Origin: Bacteroides faecichinchillae JCM 17102
GTDB taxonomy: Bacteria; Bacteroidota; Bacteroidia; Bacteroidales; Bacteroidaceae
DNA length: 64,000 nucleotides
Direction of reading: 5' to 3'
NCBI RefSeq assembly: GCF_000614145.1
Contig: NZ_BAKK01000006.1
Span: 1-64,000 of the forward strand
Of this stretch, positions 1 to 9,236 are shown piece by piece (the stretch's first letter is position 1; the number at the start of each line of letters is the position of its first letter). Made by a program: the position numbers and the translations under genes. The notes below the pieces were generated by a model. That model ran no database searches, was not told the origin of the DNA, and saw only the letters and a program-made list of their open reading frames with translations.

Positions 1-3
1 AGT

Positions 4-349
4 ATGAAAAAGAAAATGTTAGGAGTGGTTATGCTTTTAGGTATATTAACTGCATGTGGAGGTAATTCAATGTCTGTAGTAGGAGCATGTAGAATCGGTT
101 CCAGGTATGGAAGGAAAAGTACAAGGTGTTAAAATAGAAAAGGGAGGAAATGCTTCTTCTATCAATATGGCTACACTAGTCTATGAAAGCTGGAAACAAA
201 ATGGTGATCAGTTGGTTTTAACAGGAAAAAGTATTGGAAACGGACAGACGATTGAATTTGCTGATACATTGGAAATTATAAAGTTGAGTGCTGACTCTTT
301 AATTTTGAATAATGGAAAAATGACGTTCCACTATGCGAAACAGAAATAA
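4..349 (+). CDS. small lipocalin-like lipoprotein, frameshifted
   Basis: A short secreted lipoprotein of about 115 residues whose reading frame is broken. From ATG 4 the first frame gives a hydrophobic signal and a lipobox ending LTAC (Cys18), so the product would be lipid-anchored. That frame soon hits a stop, while the next frame is open from about position 83 to the stop at 347-349 and reads VPGMEGKVQGVKIEKGG and onward. Restoring GG between 89 and 90 would give GAWVESVPGM across the join, so two G residues seem to be missing (or one base gained). By memory it resembles small lipocalin-like lipoproteins of Bacteroides; no ligand can be named. The promoter lies outside the window. Confidence 0.6.
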
Positions 350-476
350 GAATTAGATTTAGAGTCTATTTAAATTTTCTATAATGATAATTTTATAATG
401 GTCAATTTGACCATTTCCTCTGTCGAATCGAATAGTAGTCTATGAAAAAGATAGAAGACTTGAGACTTTGCCGAAA

Positions 477-520
477 AATTAAGAGAAAAGCTTACAGGAA
501 GTAAAACTTTTCTCTTAATT
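477..520. terminator. bidirectional hairpin terminator
   Basis: A perfect 14-bp inverted repeat (477-490 pairs with 507-520) lies between two convergent genes, the lipoprotein (+) and serine palmitoyltransferase (-). A-rich and T-rich flanks fit termination in both directions. The rest of 350-569 shows nothing else. Confidence 0.7.
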
Positions 521-569
521 TATAAAAAAGGGACATTTACTAAATATCCTTATTTAATATAATTATAAA

Positions 570-1754
570 TTACAAAATATCTAATGTTTTAAAAGCTTTT
601 GTCAGTTTTTCTACTGCACTATCAATTTGTTCTTTGGTATGCGTTGCCATCAATGCCACACGTACTAATGTATCTTGTGGTGCACATGCTGGTGGAATTA
701 CTGGATTGATAAATACGCCTTCATCAAAAGCTAATTTAGTTACCATGAAAGTTTTGTCCGTATCACGTACATAAAGAGGAATAATAGGAGATTCAGTAGC
801 ACCGATCTCAAAACCCGCTTCACGAAAACACTTTAATGCATAGTTAGTTGCTTCCCATAGAGCTTCAAGCCTCTCTGGTTCATTCTGGATGATATGCAAA
901 GCTTCCAAAGCTGCGGCAGTAGCAGCTGGAGTATTGGATGCACTGAAAATGTAAGTACGTGCATTATGACGCAGCCAATTAATAATAGATTCATCAGCAG
1001 CAATGAAGCCACCAATAGAAGCCAATGACTTGCTAAAAGTACCCATAATAAGGTCTATTTCATCTGTCAAACCGAAATGATCACAAACACCACGTCCTTG
1101 CTTTCCGAATACTCCTAAACCATGGGCTTCATCTACCATGATTGTTGCGTTATATTTATGCTTTAAGCGTACTATTTCGGGTAAATTTGCCAAATCACCT
1201 TCCATAGAGAACACACCATCAACTACAATCAGTTTAACAGAATCCGGATTACACTTTTGAAGTTGCTTTTCCAAATCTGCCATGTCATTATGTTTGTACT
1301 TTAATTGCTGTGAAAAAGAGAGACGACGACCATCTACGATAGATGCATGGTCACGATCATCACAGATAATGTAATCGTTACGATCCGTCAAACAAGAGAT
1401 AACTCCGGAATTGACAGTGAAGCCTGTTGAAAAACAAAGAGCTTCATCTTTACCAACGAATGCTGCGAGTTCTTTCTCTAACTGAACATGAAGGTCTAGT
1501 GTACCATTCAGGAAACGTGAACCAGCACAACCGGAACCGTATTTATGCATGGCATTAATGCCTGCCTCAATTACTCTTTCATCTCCTGTAAGGCCAGTGT
1601 AAGCATTAGAACCGAACATTAAAACTTTATGTCCGCCCATTTCTACTTCTGTTCCCTGTTTCCCTTCGATCTCACGGAAATATGGGTAAACGCCTTTTGC
1701 CATAAATTGTTGCGGCAAATTGTACTTAGCTAACTTCTCTTGTAATAATCCCAT
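570..1754 (-). CDS. spt: serine palmitoyltransferase (sphingolipid synthesis)
   Basis: A PLP-dependent alpha-oxoamine synthase of 394 residues that condenses serine with a long-chain acyl-CoA to 3-ketosphinganine, the first step of sphingolipid synthesis in Bacteroides. Visible motifs: His136 in DDRDHASIVDG (stacks on PLP), Asp208 and His211 in MVDEAHG, and the Schiff-base Lys242 in GTFSKSL. The N-terminal YNLPQQF..KGVYPYFR and the lack of a biotin or KAS partner favour SPT over BioF or KBL, although the fold family is shared. It is soluble and cytosolic. It is divergent from a lipid kinase, with a TAnnTTTG promoter box about 85 bp upstream. Confidence 0.88.
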   Translation of the reverse strand: MGLLQEKLAKYNLPQQFMAKGVYPYFREIEGKQGTEVEMGGHKVLMFGSNAYTGLTGDERVIEAGINAMHKYGSGCAGSRFLNGTLDLHVQLEKELAAFVGKDEALCFSTGFTVNSGVISCLTDRNDYIICDDRDHASIVDGRRLSFSQQLKYKHNDMADLEKQLQKCNPDSVKLIVVDGVFSMEGDLANLPEIVRLKHKYNATIMVDEAHGLGVFGKQGRGVCDHFGLTDEIDLIMGTFSKSLASIGGFIAADESIINWLRHNARTYIFSASNTPAATAAALEALHIIQNEPERLEALWEATNYALKCFREAGFEIGATESPIIPLYVRDTDKTFMVTKLAFDEGVFINPVIPPACAPQDTLVRVALMATHTKEQIDSAVEKLTKAFKTLDIL

Positions 1755-1837
1755 GAATTAAATTTATTATGCCAATACTCAGACCATTCTCGATGGTCTC
1801 ACATCCTTTTTTCTTAACAAGTGTTTAAAACAGGGGG

Positions 1838-1845
1838 CAAAGATA
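1838..1845 (-). promoter_or_regulatory. -7 promoter element for spt
   Basis: On the minus strand this reads TATCTTTG, matching the Bacteroides -7 consensus TAnnTTTG. It implies an 80-nt leader. No clear -33 box is seen. Confidence 0.5.
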
Positions 1846-1939
1846 ACAAATTTTGTTTTTACCTGTTCTTTTTAAGAGAAAAAAGTTGCTCTTATGCGAT
1901 TAGAAACCTCCAATAGATTAAAATTTAATATATTTGTAT

Positions 1940-1947
1940 TACTTTTG
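1940..1947 (+). promoter_or_regulatory. -7 promoter element for lipid kinase
   Basis: TACTTTTG matches TAnnTTTG and lies 25 bp before ATG 1973. This supports that start over the upstream in-frame one at 1934. Confidence 0.5.
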
Positions 1948-1972
1948 TCGTCTACAATCGACAAAAATTAGC

Positions 1973-2998
1973 ATGAACGAAAGAATGAAGAAAATAATAT
2001 TCGTCGTTAATCCGATCTCAGGAACCCAGAGCAAAGAATTAATTCTTAGCTTATTGGATGAGAAAATAGACAAGACGAGATACACTTGGGAAGTGGTGTA
2101 TACAAAAAGAGCCGGTCATGCAGTGCAAATAGCCGCTAAAGCCGCCGAAGAAAAAGCCGATATAGTAGTAGCCATCGGAGGGGATGGAACAATTAATGAA
2201 ATAGCTCGTTCATTAGTCCATACAGACACTGCTTTAGGAATTATTCCATGTGGTTCTGGAAATGGGTTGGCACGACATCTGCATATACCATTAGAACCTA
2301 AAAAAGCATTAGATATACTTAATGAAGGTTGTCTGAATGTAATAGATTATGGCAAAATTAATAATACAGATTTTTTCTGTACTTGTGGAGTAGGGTTTGA
2401 TGCTTTTGTAAGTCTGAAGTTTGCTCATGCTGGAAAACGCGGATTATTGACTTATTTAGAAAAGACGTTGCAAGAAAGTCTTAAATATCAGCCGGAAACA
2501 TATGAATTAGAAACTGAAAATGGAGTAGCTAAATATAAAGCTTTTCTGATTGCCTGTGGAAATGCTTCACAATATGGGAATAATGCTTATATTGCTCCGC
2601 AAGCTACGTTAACAGACGGATTGTTGGATGTGACAATTCTTGAACCCTTTACTGTATTGGATGTACCTTCACTTGCTTTCCAATTATTTAATAAGACGAT
2701 TGACCAGAATAGTCGTATTAAGACTTTTCGCTGTAAAAAGCTCTGTATCCGTCGTGCAGCTCCTGGAGTCGTACATTTTGATGGAGACCCGATGGAAACC
2801 GGAACAGAGGTGAATATCGAATTGATTCAGAGAGGGCTTCATGTCGTAGTTCCATATGTTGAAGAAAAAGACCCGGCGAATGTCCTTCAGAAAGCACAAG
2901 AATATGTTAATGGAATAAAGTTGATGAATGAAGTGATCGTAGACAATATAACAGATAAGAACAAGAAAATATTTAAAAAACTGACCAAGAAAGGGTGA
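1973..2998 (+). CDS. diacylglycerol/lipid kinase family protein (YegS/DgkB-like)
   Basis: A lipid kinase of 341 residues in the DAGK catalytic family, expected to transfer phosphate from ATP to a lipid hydroxyl at the membrane. Family motifs are present: VNPISGTQSK near the N-terminus (about 10-19), the nucleotide loop GGDGTINE (about 70) and GSGNGLARHL, with the C-terminal HFDGDPM typical of YegS/DgkB. I start it at ATG 1973 rather than the upstream in-frame codon because a -7 box lies between them. Its divergent position beside serine palmitoyltransferase makes a role with a sphingoid or ceramide lipid possible, but that is only inference; diacylglycerol remains the default substrate. Confidence 0.82.
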   Translation: MNERMKKIIFVVNPISGTQSKELILSLLDEKIDKTRYTWEVVYTKRAGHAVQIAAKAAEEKADIVVAIGGDGTINEIARSLVHTDTALGIIPCGSGNGLARHLHIPLEPKKALDILNEGCLNVIDYGKINNTDFFCTCGVGFDAFVSLKFAHAGKRGLLTYLEKTLQESLKYQPETYELETENGVAKYKAFLIACGNASQYGNNAYIAPQATLTDGLLDVTILEPFTVLDVPSLAFQLFNKTIDQNSRIKTFRCKKLCIRRAAPGVVHFDGDPMETGTEVNIELIQRGLHVVVPYVEEKDPANVLQKAQEYVNGIKLMNEVIVDNITDKNKKIFKKLTKKG

Positions 2999-3039
2999 GA
3001 ATTTTATCAATTACTAACTACTAATTACAAATTATTACG

Positions 3040-3047
3040 TACTTTTG
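3040..3047 (+). promoter_or_regulatory. -7 promoter element for aspS
   Basis: TACTTTTG matches the Bacteroides -7 box, about 60 bp ahead of the aspS ATG. Confidence 0.45.
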
Positions 3048-3107
3048 CAGAGTTTTGGTCGATCCAGAATGTGAATGTGAATGATAATTGTTTAAATATT
3101 AAAATAT

Positions 3108-4873
3108 ATGTTCAGAACACACACATGTGGAGAACTGAGAATCTCCGATGTTAATAAACAAATCACGCTGTCCGGATGGGTACAGCGTAGCCGTAAAATG
3201 GGAGGAATGACTTTTATTGATCTACGGGATCGTTACGGTATCACCCAATTGGTATTTAATGAAGAAATTAACGCTGAACTTTGTGAACGTGCTAACAAGT
3301 TGGGACGTGAATTCGTTATTCAGGTCACAGGTACAGTAAATGAACGTTTTAGCAAAAATGCAAATATTCCTACCGGAGATGTTGAAATCATTGTCAATAC
3401 ACTAAATGTACTGAATACTGCATTGACTCCTCCATTTACTATTGAAGATAATACGGACGGAGGGGATGATATCCGCATGAAATATCGTTATCTGGATTTA
3501 CGTCGTAATGCTGTTCGTTCTAATTTAGAATTGCGCCATAAAATGACTATCGAGGTTCGCAAATATCTGGATAGTCTGGGATTTATTGAAGTAGAAACTC
3601 CTGTATTGATTGGATCTACTCCGGAAGGTGCACGCGACTTTGTAGTGCCTTCACGCATGAATCCCGGACAATTCTATGCACTTCCGCAATCTCCACAGAC
3701 TTTAAAACAATTATTGATGGTTTCTGGCTTCGACCGCTACTTTCAAATTGCAAAATGTTTCCGTGATGAAGATTTACGTGCGGATCGTCAGCCTGAATTT
3801 ACACAGATCGACTGTGAAATGAGTTTCGTGGAACAGGAAGATATTATCAATACTTTTGAAGGAATGGCAAAACATCTCTTCAAAACTTTGCGTGGTGTTG
3901 AATTGGCTGAACCATTTCAACGTATGTCTTGGTCCGATGCTATGAAATATTATGGTAGCGATAAACCTGATTTGCGTTTCGGAATGAAGTTTGTCGAACT
4001 GATGGATATTATGAAGGGATATGGTTTCTCAGTATTCGACAATGCTGCTTATATTGGTGGAATTTGTGCAGAAGGTGCTGCAACTTATACTCGTAAACAA
4101 TTAGATGCTTTGACTGAATTTGTAAAGAGGCCACAGATTGGTGCCAAGGGTTTAGTCTATGCACGTATAGAAGCAGACGGTACCGTAAAATCAAGCGTAG
4201 ACAAATTCTACACTCAAGCGGTTTTGCAGCAAATGAAAGAAGCATTCGGAGCTAAACCGGGTGATTTGATTCTAATTTTGTCAGGTGATGATATAATGAA
4301 GACGCGTAAACAGTTGAATGAGCTTCGTTTGGAAATGGGTTCTCAATTAGGATTACGTGACAAAAACAAGTTTACTTGTTTGTGGGTGGTTGATTTCCCA
4401 ATGTTTGAATGGAGCGAAGAAGAAGGACGTTTGATGGCTATGCATCATCCATTTACTCATCCGAAAGAGGAAGATATTCCATTGTTGGATACAGATCCCG
4501 CTGCTGTACGTGCAGATGCATACGATATGGTAGTAAACGGTGTAGAAGTAGGTGGTGGCTCAATTCGTATACACGATGCAAAATTACAAGCAAAAATGTT
4601 TGAAATACTAGGCTTCACTCCTGAAAAGGCTGAAGCACAGTTTGGTTTTCTGATGAATGCTTTCAAGTATGGTGCTCCTCCTCATGGTGGTTTGGCCTAT
4701 GGACTTGATCGTTGGGTATCTCTTTTCGCAGGATTAGATTCTATCCGCGACTGTATAGCCTTCCCAAAAACAATTCAGGACGCGACGTTATGTTAGATGC
4801 TCCGTCTGCTATTGACCAGTCCCAACTTGACGAATTAAATCTGATTGTTGAAATGAAAGAAAATAGTAACTAA
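3108..4873 (+). CDS. aspS: aspartyl-tRNA synthetase, frameshift near 3' end
   Basis: Class II synthetase that charges tRNA with aspartate. It has an N-terminal OB fold (1-110), then the catalytic core with the long bacterial GAD insertion ([21 protein letters not shown] region) and C-terminal motif 3 (AYGLDRW). The continuous frame stops at 4796 with [11 protein letters not shown]. The expected [17 protein letters not shown] ending is present one frame over and runs to TAA 4871-4873. An A-run at 4766-4770 holds five As where six would restore it, giving 588 residues, normal for the family. The gene is normally essential, so a sequence error is more likely than a pseudogene. It ends 3 nt before the next ATG, suggesting co-transcription. 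Confidence 0.93.
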
Positions 4874-4876
4874 ACG

Positions 4877-6814
4877 ATGAATAAATATCGTTATCTTTAT
4901 AATACCACCCTGTCACTTTTAAGCAATCTATTATTAGTGATGGGGTGCTTTATTCTTTGTCGTATTATATTTTTAGCAGAAAATTGGAATGCTTTTTCCG
5001 ATTTAACAGCACGAAGAATTTGGAGGATGTTCGAAGGTGGATTTCTTTTTGATACTTCTGCTATTTTGTATACTAATCTCCTGTATATTTTTCTAATGTT
5101 GATCCCTCTTCATTATAAGGAAAATATCATCTATCAGAAAATTACTAAAGGCATTTTTATTGTAACAAATTTAATCGTAATCATCATGAATCTGATGGAT
5201 ACGGTTTATTTCCAATATACACATCGGAGAACTACGGCATCCGTATTTAGCGAGTTTAAAAATGAAGGAAATCTAGGAGGTATTTTGGGAACAGAGCTAT
5301 TAAATCATTGGTATTTGACATTGTTAGCTGTAGCTTTCGGTTATGCATTATTTAAACTTTACTGCAAGCCTAGAGTAATGAAAGTAAGCCATCTGCCTGT
5401 ATACTATACAGTTAACCTAATAATTTTAGGAGTAGCTGTTTATTTATGTGTCGGTGGTATGCGTGGTGGCTTTACAGGTATGGTGCGTCCCATTACAATC
5501 AGCAACGCCAATAAGTATGTAGATCGTCCCATAGAAACGGGGATTGTATTAAATACACCGTTTTCTATATATCGTACTTTGGGTAAGAAGCCATTTATAG
5601 TGCCTCAATATTTTGATAAGGAAAAATTGGAAACAATCTATTCTCCAATACATCTGCCCAAGGATAGTACCCAATTTCGTCCACTCAATGTAGTAGTCTT
5701 TATATTGGAGAGTTTTGGTAAAGAAAACAGTGGTTTCTTAAATGAGGATTTAGATAATGGAACTTATAAAGGCTACATGCCTTTTCTAGATTCTATCATG
5801 TCTGAAGGTTTGACTTTTAAATATTCATTCTCTAATGGAATGAAGAGTATTGACGGTATGCCTTCTGTATTATCAGGGATACCAATGTTTGTTGAACCGT
5901 TTTTCTTGACTCCGGCTTCCTTGAATACAGTATCCAGCATAGGAGGGGAGTTAAAAAAGAAAGGTTATTATACTGCCTTTTTCCACGGTGCAGATAATGG
6001 TTCGATGGGGTTTGAAGCTTTTGCGCGGACTGTTGGGTATACTAATTATTATGGACGTACTGAGTATAATGAAGCAAATCCGGGGAACAAAGATTTTGAT
6101 GGTCATTGGGGAATTTGGGACGAAAAGTTTTTTCAATTCTTTGCCAATGCCTTGTCTACTTTCCAACAACCTTTTGCTGCTGCTTTATTCAGTTTATCTT
6201 CTCATCACCCGTTTGCAGTGCCAACAGAGTACGAGGGTATTTTTCCAAAAGGAAATAAGGCAATTCGGCAATGTATAGGATATACTGACAATGCGTTGAA
6301 ACTATTTTTTGAAAAAGTATCTAAAGAGCCATGGTATAAAAATACATTATTTGTATTTACAGCCGATCACACCAACTCCCAAGAACGTCCTGAATATGAA
6401 ACTGAAAGTGGTCTTTTCTCTGTTCCAATCGTCTTTTACCAACCGGGAACCGATTTGAAAGGATATCGGAAAGAAGTGATTGCGCAACAGATTGATATTA
6501 TGCCTACTGTATTGGGATATTTAGGTTATGATAAACCATATATTTCGTTTGGATGTGATTTATTGAATACTCAACCGGAGGATACTTATGCTGTAAACTA
6601 TATCAATGGTATTTATCAATTTTTCAAAGGTGAGTATTTATTGCATTTTGATGGTCAGAAATCAATTGCCATGTATGCATTTAAAACAGATAAGTTATTA
6701 GAGCACAATTTATTGGGAGAAGTTGCCGGTCAGCAGCAAATGGAGGATGAGCTTAAAGCAATCATTCAACAATACATGACATGTATGAACAATGATAAAT
6801 TGGTAATAAAATGA
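4877..6814 (+). CDS. LtaS-like membrane phosphotransferase/sulfatase-family protein
   Basis: A 645-residue member of the alkaline phosphatase/sulfatase superfamily with LtaS topology: about five N-terminal membrane segments (roughly 10-200) followed by a large extracytoplasmic domain. The domain starts at NVVVFILESFGKE, where Glu278 matches a metal ligand. SHHPF and FTADHTN match later metal-binding motifs. Where LtaS has a Thr nucleophile, this protein has NGMKSIDGMPS, so Ser324 may do that job. LtaS relatives move phosphoglycerol or phosphoethanolamine onto envelope glycans or lipids. A Gram-negative host has no lipoteichoic acid, so the acceptor is unknown. It lies between aspS (3 nt) and a GtrA gene (4-bp overlap). 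Confidence 0.8.
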   Translation: MNKYRYLYNTTLSLLSNLLLVMGCFILCRIIFLAENWNAFSDLTARRIWRMFEGGFLFDTSAILYTNLLYIFLMLIPLHYKENIIYQKITKGIFIVTNLIVIIMNLMDTVYFQYTHRRTTASVFSEFKNEGNLGGILGTELLNHWYLTLLAVAFGYALFKLYCKPRVMKVSHLPVYYTVNLIILGVAVYLCVGGMRGGFTGMVRPITISNANKYVDRPIETGIVLNTPFSIYRTLGKKPFIVPQYFDKEKLETIYSPIHLPKDSTQFRPLNVVVFILESFGKENSGFLNEDLDNGTYKGYMPFLDSIMSEGLTFKYSFSNGMKSIDGMPSVLSGIPMFVEPFFLTPASLNTVSSIGGELKKKGYYTAFFHGADNGSMGFEAFARTVGYTNYYGRTEYNEANPGNKDFDGHWGIWDEKFFQFFANALSTFQQPFAAALFSLSSHHPFAVPTEYEGIFPKGNKAIRQCIGYTDNALKLFFEKVSKEPWYKNTLFVFTADHTNSQERPEYETESGLFSVPIVFYQPGTDLKGYRKEVIAQQIDIMPTVLGYLGYDKPYISFGCDLLNTQPEDTYAVNYINGIYQFFKGEYLLHFDGQKSIAMYAFKTDKLLEHNLLGEVAGQQQMEDELKAIIQQYMTCMNNDKLVIK

Positions 6815-7200
6815 AAGAATCAATACGTATATTTCGCTTCATAATAATCGGTACAATGAATGCTTTGATAATGGCATTAGTTGTATGGCTAATGATGGAA
6901 AGTCTATCATTCGAGGGGGATTATCTGGTTGCGAATATAACTGCGTATGTGATAGCTCAGATTCATAATTTTATTTGGTGTAAATACTGGATATTCCCAA
7001 CAGAAAAAAGGAAGAACAATATTTGGAAACAAATACTGTTCTTCTGTTCTGCTTTCGGGATAGCATACACTGCCCAATTCCTTTTTCTCATTCTTTTAGT
7101 AGAAGGGTTGGATGTCAATGAGTATCTTGCCCAATTTCTCGGTTTATTTATCTATGGAGGAGTAAATTTTGTGGTTAATAAGAAGATAACTTTCAAATAG
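6811..7200 (+). CDS. GtrA-family membrane protein
   Basis: A 129-residue protein with four predicted membrane helices (about 8-28, 36-55, 70-92, 100-120) and the family ending GLFIYGGVNFVVNKKITF. GtrA proteins are thought to help flip polyprenyl-linked sugars across the inner membrane for surface glycan modification. Its ATG overlaps the stop of the LtaS-like gene (ATGA), so the two are probably translated together and may act on the same envelope glycan. The exact sugar is unknown. Confidence 0.82.
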   Translation: MKESIRIFRFIIIGTMNALIMALVVWLMMESLSFEGDYLVANITAYVIAQIHNFIWCKYWIFPTEKRKNNIWKQILFFCSAFGIAYTAQFLFLILLVEGLDVNEYLAQFLGLFIYGGVNFVVNKKITFK

Positions 7201-7209
7201 AAAGTATCT

Positions 7210-8094
7210 CTAGTCCAGAAAGCGTTTTGTAAGCCCCTCGAATTCATCAATTCGTCGATCACGTAGAAAAGGCCACCAACGACGGACATTTTCTGAACGT
7301 TCCATATCAATTTCAACAACCATATTTTCAGCATGATCATTGCCCGCTTGTGCTAAAAATTCTCCTTGCGGTCCTGCTACAAAACTATTTCCCCAGAATA
7401 AAATACCATTGGTCTGACCTGAAGGATCAGGTTCATGTCCTACACGATTGACTGAGATAACAGGAAGACCATTTGCAACGGCATGGGCACGTTGGGAAAT
7501 AATCCACGCATTAAGTTGGCGAGCCTTTTCATTATCAGTATCATTACTTTCCCAACCAATAGCAGTAGGATAAATCAAAAGCTCAGCACCGTTCAAAGCC
7601 ATCAAACGAGCTGCTTCGGGATACCATTGATCCCAACATACCAATACTCCAAGCTTTCCTAATGAAGTTTGAATAGGTTTGAAGCCTATATCCCCTGGAG
7701 TAAAATAGAACTTTTCGTAATAGGCAGGATCATCCGGAATATGCATCTTACGATATTTTCCGGCTATACTACCATCGCGGTCAAATACTACAGCGGTATT
7801 ATGATATAATCCCGGTGCCCGTTTTTCGAAAAGAGAAGTGACAAGAACAACTTTGTTAGCAGCAGCCAGTTCTGAATAGAAACCTGTTGAAGGACCAGGG
7901 ATAGGCTCAGCAAGGTCAAATAAGTTTGGATTTTCAGTCTGGCAAAAATAAAGAGAGTTGTGTAGTTCCTGAAGTACAATCAATTGTGCACCATGAATAG
8001 CACAAGCTTCTATACTTTTTGCCAAATTCATTAAATTAGCTTTTATATCCGCAGTATTGGATTGTTGAATTAATCCTACTTTTATTTTTCTCAT
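7210..8094 (-). CDS. aguB: N-carbamoylputrescine amidase
   Basis: Nitrilase-superfamily hydrolase of 294 residues that cleaves N-carbamoylputrescine to putrescine, CO2 and ammonia. The catalytic triad is visible: Glu43 in LQELHNS, Lys116 in KYRKMHIPDD and Cys153 in LVCWDQWYPE. The substrate assignment rests on the close AguB-type motifs (DDPAYYEKFYF, GNSFVAGPQGE) and on the agmatine deiminase gene 8 bp upstream. The frame extends upstream to 8178, but MRKIKVGLIQQ at 8094 is the natural family start; the longer form would overlap aguA. The gene is cytosolic and last in its operon, ending convergently with the GtrA gene. Confidence 0.92.
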   Translation of the reverse strand: MRKIKVGLIQQSNTADIKANLMNLAKSIEACAIHGAQLIVLQELHNSLYFCQTENPNLFDLAEPIPGPSTGFYSELAAANKVVLVTSLFEKRAPGLYHNTAVVFDRDGSIAGKYRKMHIPDDPAYYEKFYFTPGDIGFKPIQTSLGKLGVLVCWDQWYPEAARLMALNGAELLIYPTAIGWESNDTDNEKARQLNAWIISQRAHAVANGLPVISVNRVGHEPDPSGQTNGILFWGNSFVAGPQGEFLAQAGNDHAENMVVEIDMERSENVRRWWPFLRDRRIDEFEGLTKRFLD

Positions 8095-8102
8095 ATACGA
8101 TT

Positions 8103-9218
8103 TTATTTGATGACTCCTAAAGGATATTGCATAGTGACACAATGTAGAGATCCATGCTGTTTGATGAGAGCACGGCAATCTATTCCTATAATTTCGTGTT
8201 TGGGAAATGCCTGTTGTAACACTTCCCTCGCTTTATGATCATTTTCCGGCTGATCATAGGTAGGATAAAGAATAACTTCATTCATGATCAGAAAGTTTGC
8301 ATAAGTAGCAGGCAGACGTTCGCCATCTTCTTCTATTTTATTCACCATCGGCAACGCCAGCAATCTGTAAGGTTCACCGGCTAATGTACGAAAAGTTTTT
8401 AGTTGTTCTTCCATGTCATGAAGAGATTTATAATGCTCATCTTCGCTATTGTCACATTTTACGTATGCAATAGTATTGGGAGAACAAAAACGTGCCAATG
8501 TATCAATATGACTGTCCGTATCGTCACCGGCAAGATAGCCATGATCTAACCATAAGATTCTTTGTAAATGAAAGGTTGATTTCAAATATTCTTCAATTTC
8601 TACTTGATTCAGTCGTTTATTTCTGTTGGGAGACAGTAAGCATTCTGAGGTAGTCAATAATGTTCCCATTCCATCACTTTCAATGGATCCTCCTTCTAAT
8701 ACAAAATCGAGGTGATTAACATAGCCTCCTTTTAATGCCCCAGCTTCTAGAGCATGCCGAGTAATTTGGTTATCTAACCCAGATGCATATTTCAATCCCC
8801 ATCCGTTAAAAGCAAAGTCTAGCAAGGAAGGATTACCCTCATCAATCATAGTGATCGCCCCATGATCTCGTGCCCATGTATCATTGGTTTCACATTTAAG
8901 AAAACGGACGTTGTCCATATTGACTGTTGCCTCAATCTGATCTCTTACAGCCTTAGGTTCCGGAGTAACGATTAGTAAAATCTCACGTTTCGCGATCTCT
9001 TGAGCAATGTTTAAGAAACATTCTTGTACTTCATTCAACATGTACGCCCAATCAGTACCAGCATGAGGCCATGTTAGTTGAATACCACTTTGCTGATGCC
9101 ATTCAGCAGGCAGATGAGGTGCCCTTACCTCTACTTGTTCGGTAATAATCTTGCCAAAATTTAATTGTAAATCCTTCTCCGAACCACCGGAACGGGGGAG
9201 CCCAACAATGATTCCCAT
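8103..9218 (-). CDS. aguA: agmatine deiminase
   Basis: Peptidyl-arginine-deiminase-family enzyme that converts agmatine to N-carbamoylputrescine, the substrate of the adjacent aguB product. The family core begins at PHLPAEWHQQSGIQLTWPH and includes NDTWARDHG, LEGGSIESDG and the C-terminal catalytic Cys in GSLHCVTMQYP. The first 31 residues (MGIIVGLPRSGG...) are not part of the usual family start, yet no later ATG exists before the core. Either this is a genuine extension or translation begins at a non-ATG codon. It sits 18 bp after the DUF2148 gene and 8 bp before aguB, so one polyamine operon is likely. Confidence 0.92.
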   Translation of the reverse strand: MGIIVGLPRSGGSEKDLQLNFGKIITEQVEVRAPHLPAEWHQQSGIQLTWPHAGTDWAYMLNEVQECFLNIAQEIAKREILLIVTPEPKAVRDQIEATVNMDNVRFLKCETNDTWARDHGAITMIDEGNPSLLDFAFNGWGLKYASGLDNQITRHALEAGALKGGYVNHLDFVLEGGSIESDGMGTLLTTSECLLSPNRNKRLNQVEIEEYLKSTFHLQRILWLDHGYLAGDDTDSHIDTLARFCSPNTIAYVKCDNSEDEHYKSLHDMEEQLKTFRTLAGEPYRLLALPMVNKIEEDGERLPATYANFLIMNEVILYPTYDQPENDHKAREVLQQAFPKHEIIGIDCRALIKQHGSLHCVTMQYPLGVIK

Positions 9219-9236
9219 TCGTATGTTGTTATTTTA

